Below, one piece after another: positions 63,238-64,000 of a DNA stretch of 64,000 nt; the first letter of the stretch is position 1; the number at the start of each line of letters is the position of its first letter. Position numbers and translations under genes: made by a program. The notes beneath the pieces were generated by a model. The model did no database searches and had not been told where the DNA came from. It worked only from the letters and a program-made list of their open reading frames with translations. Source of the stretch: Mesobacillus sp. S13 (lineage in GTDB: Bacteria > Bacillota > Bacilli > Bacillales > Cytobacillaceae); NCBI RefSeq assembly GCF_020422885.1, contig NZ_CP084622.1:4731001-4795000 (forward strand). Direction: 5' to 3'.

Positions 63238-63252
63238 CGATAAAAATTTTAA

Positions 63253-63281
63253 ACACGCCGGGAGACTATCTCTCGGCGTGT
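63253..63281. terminator. Bidirectional terminator
   Basis: ACACGCCG...GAGA pairs with TCTC...CGGCGTGT (13 pairs, 4-nt loop). It overlaps the stop codon of the small minus-strand membrane protein and follows yyaC. Confidence 0.85.
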
Positions 63282-63466
63282 ATTTTCTCTAAAGGTCTGC
63301 CCAACCTTTTGGAGCTCCAGAAGGTGACAATACCCATGATCAATGAAATCACAAATGGTACGATGAACCACCCCGGCATCATGACCGTCCAGAAAAGCAA
63401 GTAAGCAGTGATGGCAAAAATCAGGATACTTGAGATAAATAATAGACTGGATAGAAAATCTTTCAT
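63266..63466 (-). CDS. Small two-TM membrane protein (66 aa)
   Basis: The 66-residue protein has two hydrophobic helices (about residues 7-28 and 33-50), a conserved-looking PGWFIVPFVISLIMG and a basic C-terminal tail. No family is recognised. It lies 15 bp after the DUF554 gene and may be cotranscribed with it. Confidence is moderate because the reading frame is short but clean and membrane-like. Confidence 0.6.
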   Translation of the reverse strand: MKDFLSSLLFISSILIFAITAYLLFWTVMMPGWFIVPFVISLIMGIVTFWSSKRLGRPLEKIHAER

Positions 63467-63481
63467 TGCAGAATCATCTTC

Positions 63482-64000
63482 TTACAGTCCGACCGTATAG
63501 TGTGAGATTGTGACAAGTACGGCAGTCACCAGTATGCCGGGAAGGAGGTTCGCAACCCTGATTTTCGTCAGTCCGATCAGGTTTAAGCCAATGGCGAAAA
63601 TCATCACCCCGCCGGTTGCAGTCAATTCAAGAATGAAGCTGTCCATCAAGGCTTGTGGAATAAATTTATCAATTTGCGTCGCAAACAATGCAATTGTTCC
63701 CTGATAGAGCATTACCGGAATCGCTGAAAAAAGAACCCCAATACCGAGTGTCGTAGTTAGAATTAAAGCCGTGAAACCGTCAATGATTGCCTTTGTATAA
63801 AGCACGTCATGGTCGCCGCGGATGCCGCTATCGAGAGCACCAATAATGGCCATCGCGCCAATGACAAAAATCAATGTGGCCGTCACGAAACCTTGTGAAA
63901 TACTTCCTTCTCCTTTTGATCCAAGTTTTCTCTCGAGCCAGTCTCCAACTGAATTCAGCTTATCCTCCAGCTTCCAGGCTTCCCCAAGTACTGCCCCCAT
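63482..64000 (-). CDS. DUF554 membrane protein (partial, N-terminus outside window)
   Basis: The visible 172 residues contain four or so TMs, with VLGEAWKLEDKLNSVGDWLERKLG followed by FVIGAMAIIGALDSGIRGDHDVLYTKAIIDGFTALILTTTLGIGV, the DUF554 (YdfK/YqgA) signature. The true N-terminus, a further two TMs, lies beyond the right edge; the Met at 64000 is internal. These are putative transporters of unknown substrate. Confidence 0.88.
   Translation of the reverse strand: MGAVLGEAWKLEDKLNSVGDWLERKLGSKGEGSISQGFVTATLIFVIGAMAIIGALDSGIRGDHDVLYTKAIIDGFTALILTTTLGIGVLFSAIPVMLYQGTIALFATQIDKFIPQALMDSFILELTATGGVMIFAIGLNLIGLTKIRVANLLPGILVTAVLVTISHYTVGL

Overview
The window looks like the chromosome of a low-to-moderate GC, endospore-forming member of the Bacillaceae, related to Bacillus or Mesobacillus. 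The evidence is strong Shine-Dalgarno sites, frequent TTG/GTG starts, spore-linked genes (a YyaC-type protease and a KinB-like sensor kinase), and above all a block from about 38.5 kb to the right edge that follows the order found just left of oriC in Bacillus subtilis: rlmH, yyzF, htrC(yyxA), walJIHKR, a tRNA cluster, purA, dnaC, rplI, gdpP(yybT), yybS, rpsR, ssb, rpsF, ychF, a YyaE-like molybdoenzyme, a DUF951 gene, a mechanosensitive channel and yyaC. Most of these genes are on the minus strand, as expected if oriC lies a short way beyond the right edge and forks run from right to left.

The left half (0-38 kb) is accessory or variable: an ECF sigma/anti-sigma pair, two alpha/beta hydrolases and a glyoxalase-fold gene, an SGNH protein lacking its catalytic serine, two GGDEF proteins, a DsrE pair with a CsoR/CstR-like operator, a cupin, a zinc metallopeptidase, a FAD oxidase, an MFS pump, a KinB-like kinase and oligoendopeptidase F. 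Next comes a complete-looking plasmid-type actin segregation module (ParM-like, ParR-like and an upstream array of 15 TGTAWACA-type octamers). After it are PhnA, an SwrC-like RND pump, a DUF3231 protein, and a tightly coupled operon of a GT4 glycosyltransferase, a protein with two kinase-like domains and a UDP-sugar epimerase. The left half ends with a heme-dependent N-demethylase cluster, ahpCF with a PerR-like box, a DUF421 membrane protein, mqo, YciI, DegV and a quinone oxidoreductase.

The right half is core biology: rRNA methylation (rlmH), the WalRK cell-wall regulon with a WalR-box-bearing LysM-G5-M23 peptidase, adenylate synthesis, replicative helicase, ribosomal proteins, c-di-AMP turnover and single-strand DNA binding. 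A DnaA-box cluster lies at rlmH/yyzF.

Non-coding structure is plentiful: a 52-bp tandem array (5.8-6.1 kb), a 53-bp hairpin tandem array (58.6-58.9 kb), three copies of a dispersed palindromic element of about 118 bp (21.5, 39.4 and 58.6 kb, the last truncated), and two tandem 136-bp units carrying the 5' third of tRNA-Phe between tRNA-Glu and tRNA-Phe. The strongest candidates for something new are the chromosomal ParMRC-like locus, the glycosyltransferase/double-kinase/epimerase operon and the tRNA-derived tandem units. All calls were made by reading the sequence; no database search was run.
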